Assembly: GCA_963969495.1 (NCBI GenBank)
Contig: OZ018328.1
Coordinates: forward strand, 132,590,468 to 132,654,467
Length of the DNA: 64,000 nucleotides
DNA from: Ceratothoa steindachneri
Taxonomy: Eukaryota > Arthropoda > Malacostraca > Isopoda > Cymothoidae
Direction: 5' to 3'
The notes under the pieces: generated by a model
The model's input: the letters and a program-made list of their open reading frames with translations, nothing else
Told to the model about the DNA's origin: nothing
Databases searched by the model: none
Shown here: positions 38,731-50,790 of the stretch, piece after piece
Position numbering within the stretch: the stretch's first letter is position 1
Layout of the letters: each line of letters begins with the position of its first letter
Made by a program: the position numbers and the translations under genes

Positions 38731-39158
38731 TATGAGGTGTTGAAGCCTTTGTTTTCTCTTACTTCGGCCCAACGACAACCAAATGACCTCCCCAGTTTAC
38801 GGCAAAATTCTGATGTTATTTTGTTCATTTTTGCCCAATTTTCGTCCATAAACCCGTCAGAGTTGAAGGTTGCTGGTCTTGAACTTTGTCGTCAATGATC
38901 TTCTAGAGGTTCTCAATTAGGTCCAGGTCCGGGCTCTGAGCGGGCCACTTCTTTACTTCGATATCTTCTTTTTCGAAATAGTATTTTACTCGCTTTGCAA
39001 TATAACATGTCGCGTTGTCTTGCATAAATATTGCCGGCTGGTTCAGAGATGCTCGGAGTGAAGGTATAACATGTTGTCCGATGTTTAGGTACACATTCGC
39101 ATTTACCGTTCCGATTCACGCTAGCGGACCAACTCTTTCAGACGAAAACAGCCAGTAT

Positions 39159-39901
39159 GGCTGTGTTTACATCAAGCGAATCGAATCGAATCAATTCATG
39201 GAGAATCACTCACCCCATTGATTTTGAATCAGCACCGTTCACACTGTCAAATTATCAAAATCAACAGGCAGTAGTGTGTAGGCTGCCTTTGAAGATTAGG
39301 GATGTCGACGCTCTCGGTGGAATAGCGGGGTTGTTGTAGCTGAGGTGGTGAAGGCGTAGGCATCAGATAAGATTTGGGGTGCATGAAATTAATGCTAGAA
39401 GACCTAAATTTGGGAGCTTTAGATATTTATATCCAGAGAAATTTTATGATTTCTTCAGGATGACCACCGAACAATTTAAAATGATGGTGGAGTTGATTAC
39501 ACCCTCTATAAGAAAGCAGAATACTAATTACCGACGTGCAGTTGCACCTGAAGGAATGATGGCCATTTTTCTAAGGTGAGAAGTGGATTATTGAAAAAAG
39601 GGCAAGTAGAGGGGTCTCGTATTTCAGGCAGGTTTAAATAAAACAAAAAATACAGACATCCTTGAAATAAATTGATCAGGACGTCCGGCATCCTCGTGCT
39701 CACTCCTTGGCGGACTCACCGTGACTAATGAAAAAATAACACCGCGCGAATCACTGACTTAGATTCGCCATGATTCTCCATGAATTTATTGATTCGATTC
39801 GCTTGGTGTAAAAGGTTCAATAGGAATTAACGTATCGAATCAGGAATTGGCATGATTCTCTATGATTTGAATCGATTCGATTCGCTTGGTGTGAACGCAG
39901 C
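39159..39901 (+). mobile_element. PIF/Harbinger element inserted in Tc1
   Basis: 743 bp with TIRs GGCTGTGTTTACATCAAGCG (left) and, on the minus strand at the right, GCTGCGTTCACACCAAGCG, both continuing AATCGAATCGA. It is flanked by the 3-bp direct repeat TAT (39156-39158, 39902-39904), the 3-bp T-A-rich duplication usual for this superfamily. Removing it and one TAT rejoins the Tc1 reading across the site. It holds only the start of a transposase gene, so it is an internally deleted derivative. Confidence 0.88.
39370..39579 (+). pseudogene. Harbinger transposase N-terminal fragment
   Basis: The readable fragment MHEINARRPKFGSFRYLYPE, then FYDFFRMTTEQFKMMVELI and a downstream RRAVAPEGMMAIFLR, matches the N-terminal region of animal PIF/Harbinger nucleases, before their DDE domain. 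It ends at a stop just after AAGGTGAGAAG, which could equally be a splice donor. None of the catalytic acidic residues are present. Confidence 0.8.
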
Positions 39902-40859
39902 TATACCATGACGCTGACTCCTCCATCCTTGCCAGACTTTTAATCACATTTAGGGTTAAGTATGCCACCTGCAGAGCGTCTATCAAAGCGTCTGCTATAA
40001 GATCCATCTAAATTAAATTTACTTTCGTCGCTGAACTGAATTCTCTTCCAATCTTCATCCCTTCAAACAATGTGAGCTTCAGCATATTCCAATCTCGCCT
40101 TCTGGTTCTTACTGATGATTGTTTGGTTGCTGGAGAACGAGCTTTTAAACCAGATGTATTGAGGCGACGGAATACTGTGAAACGGCTCACTTCTTTGCCA
40201 CTTTTATTCATAATATTTGGAGAAATTCCTGCTGCATTTTCGAAAGGATCCTTCAGAGGAGTGCCCATTAGCTCTGTCTTCTCTGACGGCGGTTATGCGA
40301 GATCGACTGACTTTTGCAGGAGATTTATAGGTTATGTTTTCATTGTATAACTTTAGAACGCGTGAAATCATACTCTTGGACCTTCCTACCTCTCTTGAAA
40401 TCGCAGAAAGAGTCCTTCTCGAAGTCTTCAAGCGAACGATTCTCTGACGGCGCTCATGAGTCACTTTCACGTGTGGTGGTATTTCTTCAGAGTGAGTACG
40501 ACAACAACGGCGGTTATACATTTCTTACCTACTGTGCAAATGTTGCCATATGAGATCAAGAAACTTCTAGAATGTTCTTGATATTTTTACGGGGTAGTTT
40601 ATTTAGTATAATTTCTTGAATATACTATTGTATCATAATATGAAATCTTCCTAAAATATATTAAATGCATGCCTATATGCACTAGGGAAATTTCATTTCC
40701 CTACTCACTAGATTTTTTAAAATATTTTAATAGAGGAAAATTGTTCTCTTATTTTTCTCGTTACTGTATATGACAATATGCAAAAAACAAACAAATATAA
40801 GAGTAAAAATAAGTATTTGGACACTAGATGGAGAAAGACTAATATTTCCCTGCACCACA

Positions 40860-41155
40860 ATTGTTTATTATAACTGTCGTCTGGCGTTTCCTATAAAACT
40901 TGATTAAATCCTGTCTTTAAATATTAGCTTTCGATTTGGCGAGGTTTGAAGGTTTTCTTCTTGCAGTCTTGTTTTTTGAATATTAACCACAAATTTCCGA
41001 TCAGATTCAGGTTAAGAGATTGACTAAGAAACAGTAGAACATTATTATTGTTCTGCCGAACCATTCACGTGTTATTTTCGCTGTCTGCTTTGGATCATTG
41101 CTAGAACATCCAATCATCGTGCATTCCCAACTTCTTAACAGTTGACGTTATTGGC
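40860..41155 (-). pseudogene. Tc1-like C-terminal relic
   Basis: On the minus strand near 41035-40975 the reading QSLNLNLIGNLW corresponds to the last catalytic block SPDLNPIENLW, with the terminal Glu changed to Gly; upstream wording is decayed. It ends where the second HINE-like copy starts. Confidence 0.55.
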
Positions 41156-41162
41156 CAATATT

Positions 41163-41335
41163 TGTCGTGCGACTCTATATCTCACTATGTCAGTCGGTCC
41201 CCGTTTTGCTTTTTTGTTTTGTAATAACATTGTAACTATTCGGCCGATTTTAACGAAATTTGAAACCCTTGTGTTGTTTTACATTCTATGCTGAATGATA
41301 TAATTGACGACGCGACTTTGGTCAGCAAACCTTGT
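41163..41335 (+). mobile_element. HINE/DINE-like element, copy 2 (short)
   Basis: Same head (GCGACTCTATATCTCACTAT, then GTCAGTCGGTC), a single tandem monomer instead of four, and the tail CGCGACTTTGGTCAGCAAACC. The variation in monomer number between copies fits elements with a tandem-repeat core. Confidence 0.65.
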
Positions 41336-41925
41336 TCTCCGATCTTGGTCGCCCGTCCCGCCCTTTCTTCTCTCTTTTTCCCCCATGGGAGAGATAGATC
41401 CATACCTCTGTAGGTCAGAATCCATTACTAAAGGACCCCCATCCCAAAAGGAAGGCTTAAGGAAATGTGTTTGAAATATTTTAAACTTTTACCGCTAATT
41501 TGTTACTCCCCCCCAAGAAGTGTTCAAGTTTGTAGTTTTTTATATTTGGGGGGGGCGAACCTGTTCTCAAAAAGATTATAATTAATACTCATTGGATACA
41601 GTATTTATTCAGCTTTTTATTTCCTACTCTCCCTTTCCAATCCCTACTCCCCTTCCCTCCCCCCTTTCCTTCTCTTTGTGATAACGTGTTTCATAGACAC
41701 ATCCATTAAACTGGATAGGAGCGGGTATGTTAACTAAATAATTCAGACCTGTATTATTTTACAATGTAGAATATTTCAAACCCTATATTTTCGCCAACAT
41801 TTGGACCTAAATAAAAATCCAAATGGTACATAATTTTATGTTTGCATATGTTCTACATACATCCTTTACTTGATGTTATAACCAAGACGTTTTATTTTAC
41901 GGATCTGTGCATCAGTATATGTCAA
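41336..41925. other. Unassigned stretch
   Basis: No gene recognised. Homopolymer runs of C and G interrupt AT-rich DNA. Confidence 0.45.
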
Positions 41926-42870
41926 AATGAGTGACCTTTCTGACTTCCAAAGAGAGCAAGTTGTTAAGAGTGCGAATGGCTGGAGCTTCGATAACAAAAA
42001 GTGCCGAGTTGTTTAACTTTAAGGAGGAACTGTCGAAAATTAGCATACCAAAACAAGGAAAAATTATAGGCTTCGTAATCAGGAAGACAGGCGAAACTCA
42101 GTGACAGAGACCGCTGAGCATTATAACGCATTGTGTCGATAAATCACAGGAGCCCAGCTACTAAAGTGACTGCAGGTCTAAATCAGCATCTTGAAAACCC
42201 AGTATCAACCAAAATAGTCCGTCAAAGGGTCAATGAAGCTGAATACTATGGAAGTGTTGCCTTGGCCAATACCTTCTATTTCTCGCACCAATGTTAAAAA
42301 TACGGCAAAAATAGTGCAAAGACCGACAATAAATGAAGGGGGGATCGGTAGAAGAATGACATCTTCTCTAACGAATCATCCTTCACTCCTTTTCCTTGTT
42401 CAAGACGAATTTGTGTATAGAAGATGCCGGAAAAAGCCTTTGATCCCGATTGCCTGACCCCAACCGTGAAGAATGGAGGCGGCTGTGTGATGGTTGGTGC
42501 GGCTATATCGTAGAATTCTCTTGGTCCTGTGCTAACACTGAATCGTAGGGGGACTTCTAAGGGATATTTGTTAACTTTGGGTGACCAAATTCACCCAATG
42601 GTATAAACACTTTCCCAATTGTGGTTCCATCTTCCAGGATGATTAGGCGCTGATTCTCACAGCTAAAATTGTTAAAAACTAACAGGTAGAGTAGTCTTGT
42701 ATAACACTCGGATTGGCCACCACAATCAACAGATCTTAACAAAATCGCTTTCCCTCCCCCATCATACCTGAAAGAGCTGAAACAAGTTCTGCTTCAGGAA
42801 TGGATTAAAATTCCCATAATCACTCTCCAAAACTTGTATGACTATTCTTCGACGAAGTATCTATTAAACC
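41926..42870 (+). pseudogene. Decayed Tc1-like transposase
   Basis: Starts MSDLSDFQREQVV and shows, in changing frames, ATKVTAGLNQHLENPVSTK (near 42160-42215), the first catalytic block FSNESSFTPFP with Asp changed to Asn (near 42365-42400), NGGGCVMVGAAIS (about 42473-42512), LNRRGTSKGYLLTLGDQIHP, and a remnant of WPPQSTDLNKI (about 42715-42745). Closely related in wording to the Tc1 element at 28523-29807. Many stops; no TIRs found. Confidence 0.75.
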
Positions 42871-42884
42871 ATTTTTTTGTCTCA

Positions 42885-43725
42885 CCCGTATTTTTAAGCA
42901 ACTTAATATCTCTGTAAATCTTAGATATGAATCCACTTTATATAAAAAGTTAGCCATAATAAAACAAGGAAAAAAGGTGGAGTATATTCTATTGAATATT
43001 CTATTTGTAATTTACCTTACTTCGGGCAAACTGGTAAATCTTTATCTACTAGAATTTACCAACATAAGTATAATATTAGAAGATGTGAAATAAACAGCGC
43101 TTTATTTTCAAATTTATCTGAAAATAACCACCCCATTGACTGGAATTCTGTTAAAGTTCCTTTATTATTCCGCTGATTTCACAAAAAGAAACATTGTCGA
43201 ATGTTTCTTAATTGTCATCTTACCCAATATAAACATTTCACCTGGCTTATTTAAACTCGACCCTGTTTAAAAAAACTTGTACTAAATGAAATAACTTCGT
43301 AATGCAGCCTGTTGTCACTCTTTATCAGTGTAATATCATTCGCATTGCCTCCCCTACCACGTGTCTTTGTTGTGCCTGTGGATTAATTCATAGCTCTAAA
43401 TGTTTTCGCTCTAATGATAATCCTTTAAAATGTTTTTTTTTTGCACCCACTATATACACGGCGTTGTTGTGTGTATATCGTTTTAGGGATGCGCATGTCT
43501 GTTATTAGTTGTCTATTGTTCTTTTTCCTGATATTTTTCTGTCTTGTTTTTGTATTTTTTCCATTGGTTTTTACTATGTGATGGGCGTTCCCTTCGTATC
43601 TTTGTACCCTATATAAGGTTGTTTTCTCCATTTTCATGCTATTTCTTGAAAATGAACTTACAAATATAGTTCAAAAGTGCTTGGATTCATCTTTTCATTT
43701 TCCTGTGGGTTAATTTTTCATATTT

Positions 43726-43731
<6 letters not shown>
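42885..43731 (+). mobile_element. Penelope-like element, 5'-truncated
   Basis: Contains only the end of the GIY-YIG endonuclease: GVYSIEYSICNLPYFGQTGK from about 42979, then STRIYQHKYN, followed by a frameshifted C-terminal part resembling NHPIDWNSVKVP. The terminal repeat follows, with ATGAACTTACAAATATAGTTC then AAAAGTGCTTGG (about 43652-43690), an analogue of the hammerhead-like region with a changed GAAA box. It runs into (AT)n. RT is absent. Confidence 0.75.

Positions 43732-43808
<77 letters not shown>
43732..43808. repeat. (AT)n microsatellite
   Basis: AT run between the Penelope end and a foldback. Confidence 0.97.
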
Positions 43809-43809
<1 letters not shown>

Positions 43810-43818
43810 TATATATAT

Positions 43819-43968
43819 CCAACACACAGCAAGAAAGAGAAAACGGAATAATTTTTCTTCGGAAATAGTTATTTCCTAAAACCACCCCAGCTCGGATTTT
43901 TTCGAAGTAGGAAATAACTATTTCCGAAGAAAAATTATTCCGTTTTCTCTTTCTTGCGGTGTGCTGGA
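43819..43968. mobile_element. Foldback with ~58-bp near-perfect arms
   Basis: Arms 43819-43878 and 43909-43968 are near-perfect inverted copies (shared cores AAGAAAGAGAAAACGGAATA and TTCGGAAATAGTTATTTCCT), with a 30-nt loop containing ACCACCCCAGCTCGG. No coding potential. (AT)n lies outside both arms. The high identity suggests either a recent event or ongoing gene conversion. Confidence 0.75.
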
Positions 43969-44005
43969 TTTATTTCATCATTCTCTCACCCTCATGAGAG
44001 ATATA

Positions 44006-44009
<4 letters not shown>

Positions 44010-44096
<87 letters not shown>
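44010..44096. repeat. (AT)n microsatellite
   Basis: AT run to the right of the foldback. Confidence 0.97.
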
Positions 44097-44099
<3 letters not shown>

Positions 44100-44676
44100 T
44101 GATTCAAGAGAAAGTTAGAGCTAAAATAGAAGAGCGAAGTGTGGAAATGGTTCGTGCCTATGTGTCAGATGGCGCTGTTTCGAAGAGTGCCACTAAATGG
44201 CGCGAATGGAACGCCATTGAAATCTGGAACCGGACCGAAGGAGAATTAATTTCAATAAAAGCTTTCCATTATTGGCTTCAATAAATTGGATGCTTCACAG
44301 ACGTTTCGCGTTGCCTAATAAAAGTCTATGTCCCAGGATGGTTGTATTGAGGGTCCAGAGTTGCTCTTTTTCTTCCGTTTCTCTCATTCCTTTGTTATTT
44401 ATCGAGTTTTATTGAAGAGCCCTAGTTAACTAGTGGATATTACCTTGGATTTCCTTGCCTATGTACCGGATTTAATCCCTGTCGCCAAGTGGCAGAGTTT
44501 GGCGCTTGAACTTGTGTCAAACTTTCTCGCTTCACGCACAACTCTTCCTTCATGACACGCAAAGGGTGGCCTCCTGCAATTCCTGCACCTTCTTTCTTTA
44601 TGTGAATTTTATTACCCGATCGTGGGATCTCATCCGCGAATAAAAATAGGGTCAGGTGGCACGATTAACTAGTAGG
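44097..44676. other. Unassigned stretch
   Basis: Holds a 61-codon open piece (44097-44281; IQEKVRAKIEERSVEMVRAY) directly after the (AT)n array; I do not recognise it. Otherwise nothing seen. Confidence 0.35.
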
Positions 44677-44678
44677 TA

Positions 44679-45614
44679 CGAGGGGCGGTCAATAAGTTTT
44701 GCGAATCGGTAGCGCAAAACAGAAGAAGGGGGAGGGCTGTTTGTGGGGCTGTTAGGACAAGTTATGACAAGTCAGGACCTGCAGCCGCACGCTCCTGCCT
44801 CGTCTATTTAAGAAGCAGTAGCTGATCGCAGATCGTCAGTCACAAATCTTTCAACAATGGAGAAGGTTGAGCACCGCGCAGTGATCAAATTTTTGACCAA
44901 GGAAGGCAAGAATGCAAAAGAGATCCATGAACGCATGGTTACAGTATACACCGACACCGCCCCTTCCTATGCAACCATTGCTCGCTGGAATAGGAGTTTT
45001 CCGCCATGGTCGTGAGTCCCTTGAAGATGACCCCGTCCAGGACGCCCGTCAGACGTGACCAACGAGAATAATGTGGCCCGTGTGGAGAGGAGCATCCTCG
45101 AAAATCGACGGGTGAAGGTCGAAGAAATCGAGCGAGAACTTGGAATATCAAATGGAAGTGTTATCAACATCATCCACGACAATTTGGCCATGACCAAGGT
45201 CTCTGCCCGTGGGGTCCCTAGAAACCTCACGCCTCATGATCGACTTCAACGTCGTCAAAGTCCACAAGGCTAGAATTGCACAAGCTGCCCTGCGCGAGTG
45301 CGGATTCGAGAAGCTCAACCATCCTCCCTACAGTCCAGATCTGGCACCTAGCGACTACTTTTTATTCCGCCAGCTCAAGGCTGCACTGCGTGGACGCGGG
45401 TTTGGGGACGATGAAGATGTCCAGCTCGCCATCCAGGAGTAGATTGAACAGCACTCGGGAGATTTCTGGTTGTAGGGAATTCGAAGCCTCAGGGACAAGT
45501 GGCGCAAGTGCATTGAAGTCGAGGGTAGTTATATTGAAAAATAATAAAACACTTTTCCTCATATCTCGTTTCCTTATATCCGAATTGATTGTAAAACTTA
45601 TTGACCGCCCCTCG
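44679..45614 (+). mobile_element. Mariner element, internally deleted (copy 2)
   Basis: 936 bp, with the same TIRs as 23557-24487 and TA on each side (44677-44678, 45615-45616). The transposase starts at an ATG at 44857, breaks near 45000, resumes as NVARVERSILENRRVKVEEI, and jumps at the same place as copy 1 to the C-terminal ALRECGFEKLNHPPYSPDLA with its APSDYFLF aspartate. The two catalytic aspartates upstream are missing. Copy 2 keeps some reading frame that copy 1 has lost and vice versa. Confidence 0.9.
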
Positions 45615-45989
45615 TATTTTAGGTTAGATGGTTTGTTGGATCAAGTTTGTGTGCCTATTTCACGGCGAGTGGTCATGTGCAGAAGAATATTGATGAACTC
45701 GGACTAAAACAATTTAACTCATTCTTGTTTGCTGTGTGGCTGAGTGGTGAAGTTGAATTCAATCGGAACTTCTAGGAACAATTTCGCTCCAATAAAAAAT
45801 AAAAGAGTAAGGTCAAGAAGATGAAAGATACAAGGTAGAAAATTAGTATCAATGAATAAATAGATACAGACTTGCAAGAAGTAAATAGACACACATTTAA
45901 TTAATGAAATACATTTACTTGTAAATTTAAAGAATGAAATACATTTTGAACAATTAAAATACATTTTTAACACTTACTGGACTCCCCCT

Positions 45990-46690
45990 TAGTGGCTTTT
46001 AGATCTGCAATTCGTCCAAGCATTAAATTAATAAGTTCTGAGGTACAGCTTGCGGTATTTCTAACCATGTTTGGCTTATGATATTCAGCAATACTGAGCG
46101 TGTTCTTGGTTTTTGAGTTTATCTTTGGGGACTGAATCGACCGAGGAAGTCATTTGAAGCTAACCATTTGAAAGCCTCGGTAAGAGTCCTTCTTTAAGAA
46201 TGAATATGTATTTTTCCGAGTTAATATTGCCAACGCAATCACATCTGACCTTCCATCATTCTAAATTGCTCCCTACACCATAAGAGAAAAATCACCATGT
46301 TTCACCGTTGGTTGTAACCCGTTTATGTCAAATTCCTCATGGGTTTATCTTCAAACCAATACCCGTTCAATGTCTCAAAATGGAACGAACCTCGATTCGT
46401 AACAAAAAATTAGGCTCTGCCCAAATTCCAAAGGCTTGTCGCTTATTTCTTTGGTCCACTCATTCTTCTTCTTAATATTGGTCATAGTTAAAGGAGTATT
46501 CCTCCTTAATGCACGTCCATGGTATCCAAGAGAGAGTTCTCGGGCTGATATGGATCATTTCTACCGCTTCAGAAGCTTTTAACTGGGAGTGTTCTCAATG
46601 GATATTCGGACAGCACGAAGACATCTTTCAGAAGTCCCAGGACGACTATGTCTGAAATTTCCTTGGAATTTTCCTTTCTAGGCATGTTTA
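45990..46690 (-). pseudogene. Decayed Tc1-like transposase
   Basis: Minus strand. Recognisable blocks are KPLEFGQSLIF then a first catalytic block with Asp changed to Tyr-like wording (CYESRF), LQPTVKHGDFSLMV (near 46290), and a C-terminal LINLMLGRIADLKATKGES, equivalent to the conserved end of one Tc1 subgroup. The start is MPRKENSKEISD near 46684. The second catalytic block appears deleted. Non-functional. Confidence 0.7.
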
Positions 46691-47370
46691 TTAATTACAA
46701 CATTTAATTTTGAAATGATGGAAACTAATACTAGTCCTAAAAATGGCAACAAAAATTATCATACAACTGTAGATATTTATTTACTTCTTCCATGCCTCTG
46801 TACATCTTTACAGTATATAATGTTAGGGTACAGAAATAATATATTGGTGTTAATTTATCCCAGAGGGGTTGTATCTACATACCCTGAGTTCGTGTTTCCA
46901 CGAGAGATTTGTCTACCAGAATGAAATTGACTGAGCCTTGTATACAAGAACGTTCGAGAACGACTTCGGCATTGTAGGATTAATTAACTTTTTTTTCCCT
47001 TTACCACTGACCACCACCTCCTCAACATAATTAAGTCTTTCTCCCTTTATCAAAGTTCACGTGAACCTTCTTTACGAGGTGGCTAAATATTAAATTCGGG
47101 AAAAAAACGGAGCCCTTTTTTTATGAAGTTAAAATCGCCGTTTTTACGCGAGCAACTTTGCTTGAATTTTAATCAGATTTGCTCAACATTTTGAGCCGAA
47201 TTTGCATTTGAACAAAACTGCTTTAAATTGTGTTAATTCAAATGTGACGCGCTGTTGCGTCTCCTGAACTTATTTGCAGCGGTGTAATTAGTGAGTAATC
47301 AACCGCTTCACAAAATTCAATTGTGGTTATTTGATAATCACGGTGGAATCCATGGGTGACCCTGGGCAGT
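46691..47370. other. Unassigned stretch
   Basis: No gene or element recognised. Confidence 0.45.
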
Positions 47371-47537
47371 TTTCCAAAGACTCGAATATTGGTTAGTTTC
47401 ACAAGGAATCGAATATTGGTCAGCTTCATAAAGAGTCGAATATTACTCTGTTTCACAAAGGTTCGAAACTTCGAATATTGGTTTGTTTCACAAAGACTCG
47501 AATGTGTTAGTTTCACAAGGATTCGAATATTGGTCTG
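47371..47537. repeat. 27-bp minisatellite, left part
   Basis: Six or seven diverged units with the core ACTCGAATATTGGT and TTTCACAAG. Continues after the insertion at 50246. Confidence 0.9.
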
Positions 47538-47972
47538 TGTCGTGGTGTGACATTATATTATATTAATACCAAATTATATCTATGGGGGAAGGGACTAATA
47601 ACTTAAAGGGAACCGACAAGGGGGGGACGCCACGAGTTTCGATGCGCGGAGCAGCGAGAAAAGAGTACAAAACGAGGTCAGGTAAAATTTGGGCAATAGC
47701 AAAGCTCAAAGTTATTTAAAGAGGCATGTACAAAAATATAATTTTATTTACATAAAATAAGAGAATCAATGGGCAAAATTAAGTTGGTTAATGAGGGGGG
47801 AATTGCAGAGTTATGCATCAGACTCTGAAGTTAGAAATTAATGCGTTACAGAAGGAGACTATTCCAATGGGGAGGATTAACTCAAATGGGTTGCTGAAGG
47901 GGGAGAGGGGTTGGCTTACGGAGGATTCCGGGTGAGACGTCAGGGTAAGTGTAGAGGTATAATAAGAGTTTA

Positions 47973-48162
<190 letters not shown>

Positions 48163-49508
48163 TGAGTCTAAGGAAATAATAACTAAAGACATCTGGGTTT
48201 AGCTTTGCCCCTTCGATGTTCTCCGGTAACATAGGAGAACGGGCAAAAGGGTAAATGATACGAGACTAATCCCTGACCTCAGCTCAAAAAGGCAGGCCCT
48301 TCGAGGGTGGCACTTATAAACAACCCATTCAAAAGGCAAACTGCTGATCTCGTATTACCCCCTCTCCGAGCCACAAGACGCAAAAGTGCAGGAAACCAAC
48401 CTGAGGTCCCACCTTGCGAGCCCCCCCCCCCATCCACCTCCCCACCCGCCTCAGCGGGAGTAATTTGGGTATATAACAGGATGACCCGTGTAATCGAGGC
48501 TTTTTGTTCGTTCACACCGAAGAGACAAGAAAGTCACCGGTTGACAGAAGATTTTTCGAGTTCCACAAGAAGACTCAAAAATCACCGGTACAAAGTTATT
48601 GCAAGTTAAGGAGAATTTGCAGTCCTTGTACAATACCAGATTGTACCAAGGAAGCTCGGCGCCGTTCGAGTCCCAAGATTAGTGAGTATCAACCTACACA
48701 GATTGAGGACTCCAAATCTTATTCTATCTGAGTTTGACAACTCCAAACTAGATAGATTTCTTATCCAAAATCGAAATTATATAAGCGAGACCCAAATCGC
48801 TAGACAAGAATATAAACATATCCCAACCTTTTCTGAAGGAAACCTTTTCAATGTCATAAACGTACGAGAACCTACCCGCCTCATCGGAGTCTTTGTTTTG
48901 ATTCTCTTACGCCAACTCGAAATTCCGTGTGGTGCCACTTATCCACCTTTAGGCCGGAGTAACGCCATCTTGGGGAGCAAAGTGCAAACTACTCGAGCTA
49001 CGCCTCTCAGGAACAAAAATCCCGGAAGATATTCTAACTGGAATCGGGTATTAATCTCCATTACCTTATGTAAGTAAAGAATAATCCTGTTATTTATGTC
49101 CCCGTGCCTAAAAATTAGTTTATTGGATGTCTGACTAAGGACAAAGCTATTAACTTAAAAATTGTTTCCCCCGTAAATTTTATCTCGAAGCGAGCTGCGA
49201 GAGCTCACCCAGTAATCCCATTTTTTTTTTAAGTGTATTAGATCTGTATTTATTGTATGTTATTTAGAGAGATTGGTTATGTTCATTAAAGTCTATTTTT
49301 CTTTAGTAAATGCACTGTTTTAATTATCCCCGAACGAGTTGAAGGGGCAATATTTGATAAAGTCAAGAAAGAAACCCAGTTTATTCATTCACTAGAATAA
49401 AAATAAAGATTAGCACTCTTAGAGCCCGATCCTCAAGCGATCACCGAGGCACGAACCTAAGCCTCAATTTAAAGTTAGTTGGTTCATTAAAAATTAATAA
49501 AAAAATAA

Positions 49509-49510
<2 letters not shown>

Positions 49511-49580
<70 letters not shown>
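49511..49580. repeat. (AT)n microsatellite
   Basis: AT run inside the LTR-type insertion. Confidence 0.96.
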
Positions 49581-49584
<4 letters not shown>

Positions 49585-50245
49585 AAGCTCAGCTAAACTA
49601 CGACAGTAAGGTTTCACGGATGTCTTCTGCAGGCAATAAACGTGAGGGCGAAGGCACTCGGAGCTTCTGAGCGGGAAGTTGACGTTATGAAGGTTCTCCA
49701 AAGGATGGGGGAGGGGGGTAACGTCCAGTCAAGGGGAAAGCATTTTGGCCACCCGAAAACGAGGAGGGCTTCGATATGAGTTGATGAGTGGAGTCCGAAA
49801 AATCGCTCGGTGGTGATCTTCAAATGGAATTACCTCACTGGCTGGGCTAATTCCAACACACGAAAAGTTCTGCCGTCACTTTGCTTCGTTGTTAGCACCT
49901 GACTTGGAACTAGAGGAATGCTTCTTGGATCCTGGCGGGACTCCTCAACTCTGTATCTCCCACCTGGAAGACGAGCCCTATATATCCGAGGCTTCCCCCA
50001 CAGGGGTGGGGAAAACAGCGCTACTCTCGAATGGCCTCGAATCTTAACGCCCAGACAATTCTAACCCTCGAAAAGATGGTCCAAGGTGGACGCGGTTCGA
50101 GGCTACCGCTTGTGGATGTGTGTGTGTGGGGGGGGGAGGGGGGCTTACTAATTTAAGCCTAATTAAATTCTAGAATTTTCTTTAGCGCATGGACGTCACT
50201 TCCGGGCTGGAAAAGAAATTCCACGTGGAATTTCCCCACAATCTG

Positions 50246-50790
50246 TTTCGCACGGACTCGAATCTTGGTCATTTTCACAGACTCAAATATTGGTCAATTT
50301 CACAAGGAGTCTAATGTTAGGATTCGAATATTGGTCTTTTTCGCAAGGACCTTAATATTGCGCATTTTCACAAGGTCCTAGAATATTAGTCTGTTTCACA
50401 AGGACTTTAATATTGGTTAGTTTCACAAAGAATCAAATATTGATCAGTTTCATAAAGACTCAAATATTGGTCTGTTTCACAAGGGCTCGAATATTGGTCT
50501 TTTATACAAGGACTCAAATATTGGTTAGTTTCACAAGGATTCGAATAATGGTCTATTACACAAGGACTTGAATATGGGTCAGTTTACATTGACTTGAATA
50601 GTGGTCAGTTTCACAAGACCTCGAATGTTTGGTCACAAAAACTCGAATATTGCTCATTTTCGCAAGGATTCGAATATTGTTCAATTTCACAAGTACTCGA
50701 ATATTGGTTAGTTACACATTGAATCGAATATTGGCCAACTTCGAAAGGGATTGAATGTTAGTGTCAAAAAGGACTCGAATATTGCTCAGT
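50246..50790. repeat. 27-bp minisatellite, right part
   Basis: About twenty diverged units of the same repeat as 47371-47537 (CTCGAATATTGGTCAGTTTC-type). Divergence between units shows that the array is old. Confidence 0.92.

Larger units (their letters stand above)
38731..40521 (-). pseudogene. Tc1-like transposase, split by an insertion
   Basis: A minus-strand Tc1-family transposase gene interrupted at 39156-39904 by a PIF/Harbinger element. The N-terminal part (40521-39905) has the paired helix-turn-helix region (RQRIVRLKTSRRTLSAISRE, SKSMISRVLKLYNEN) and a frameshifted linker (FRRLNTSGLKARSPATKQ). Past the insertion, 39155-38731 continues with VGPLA, MYLNIGQHVIPSLRASLNQP, the second catalytic block FMQDNATCYIAKRV and the third, WPAQSPDLDLIENL (Glu of DD34E), ending GFNTSY. 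Frameshifts also exist, so it was probably decaying already. TIRs were not found. Confidence 0.85.
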
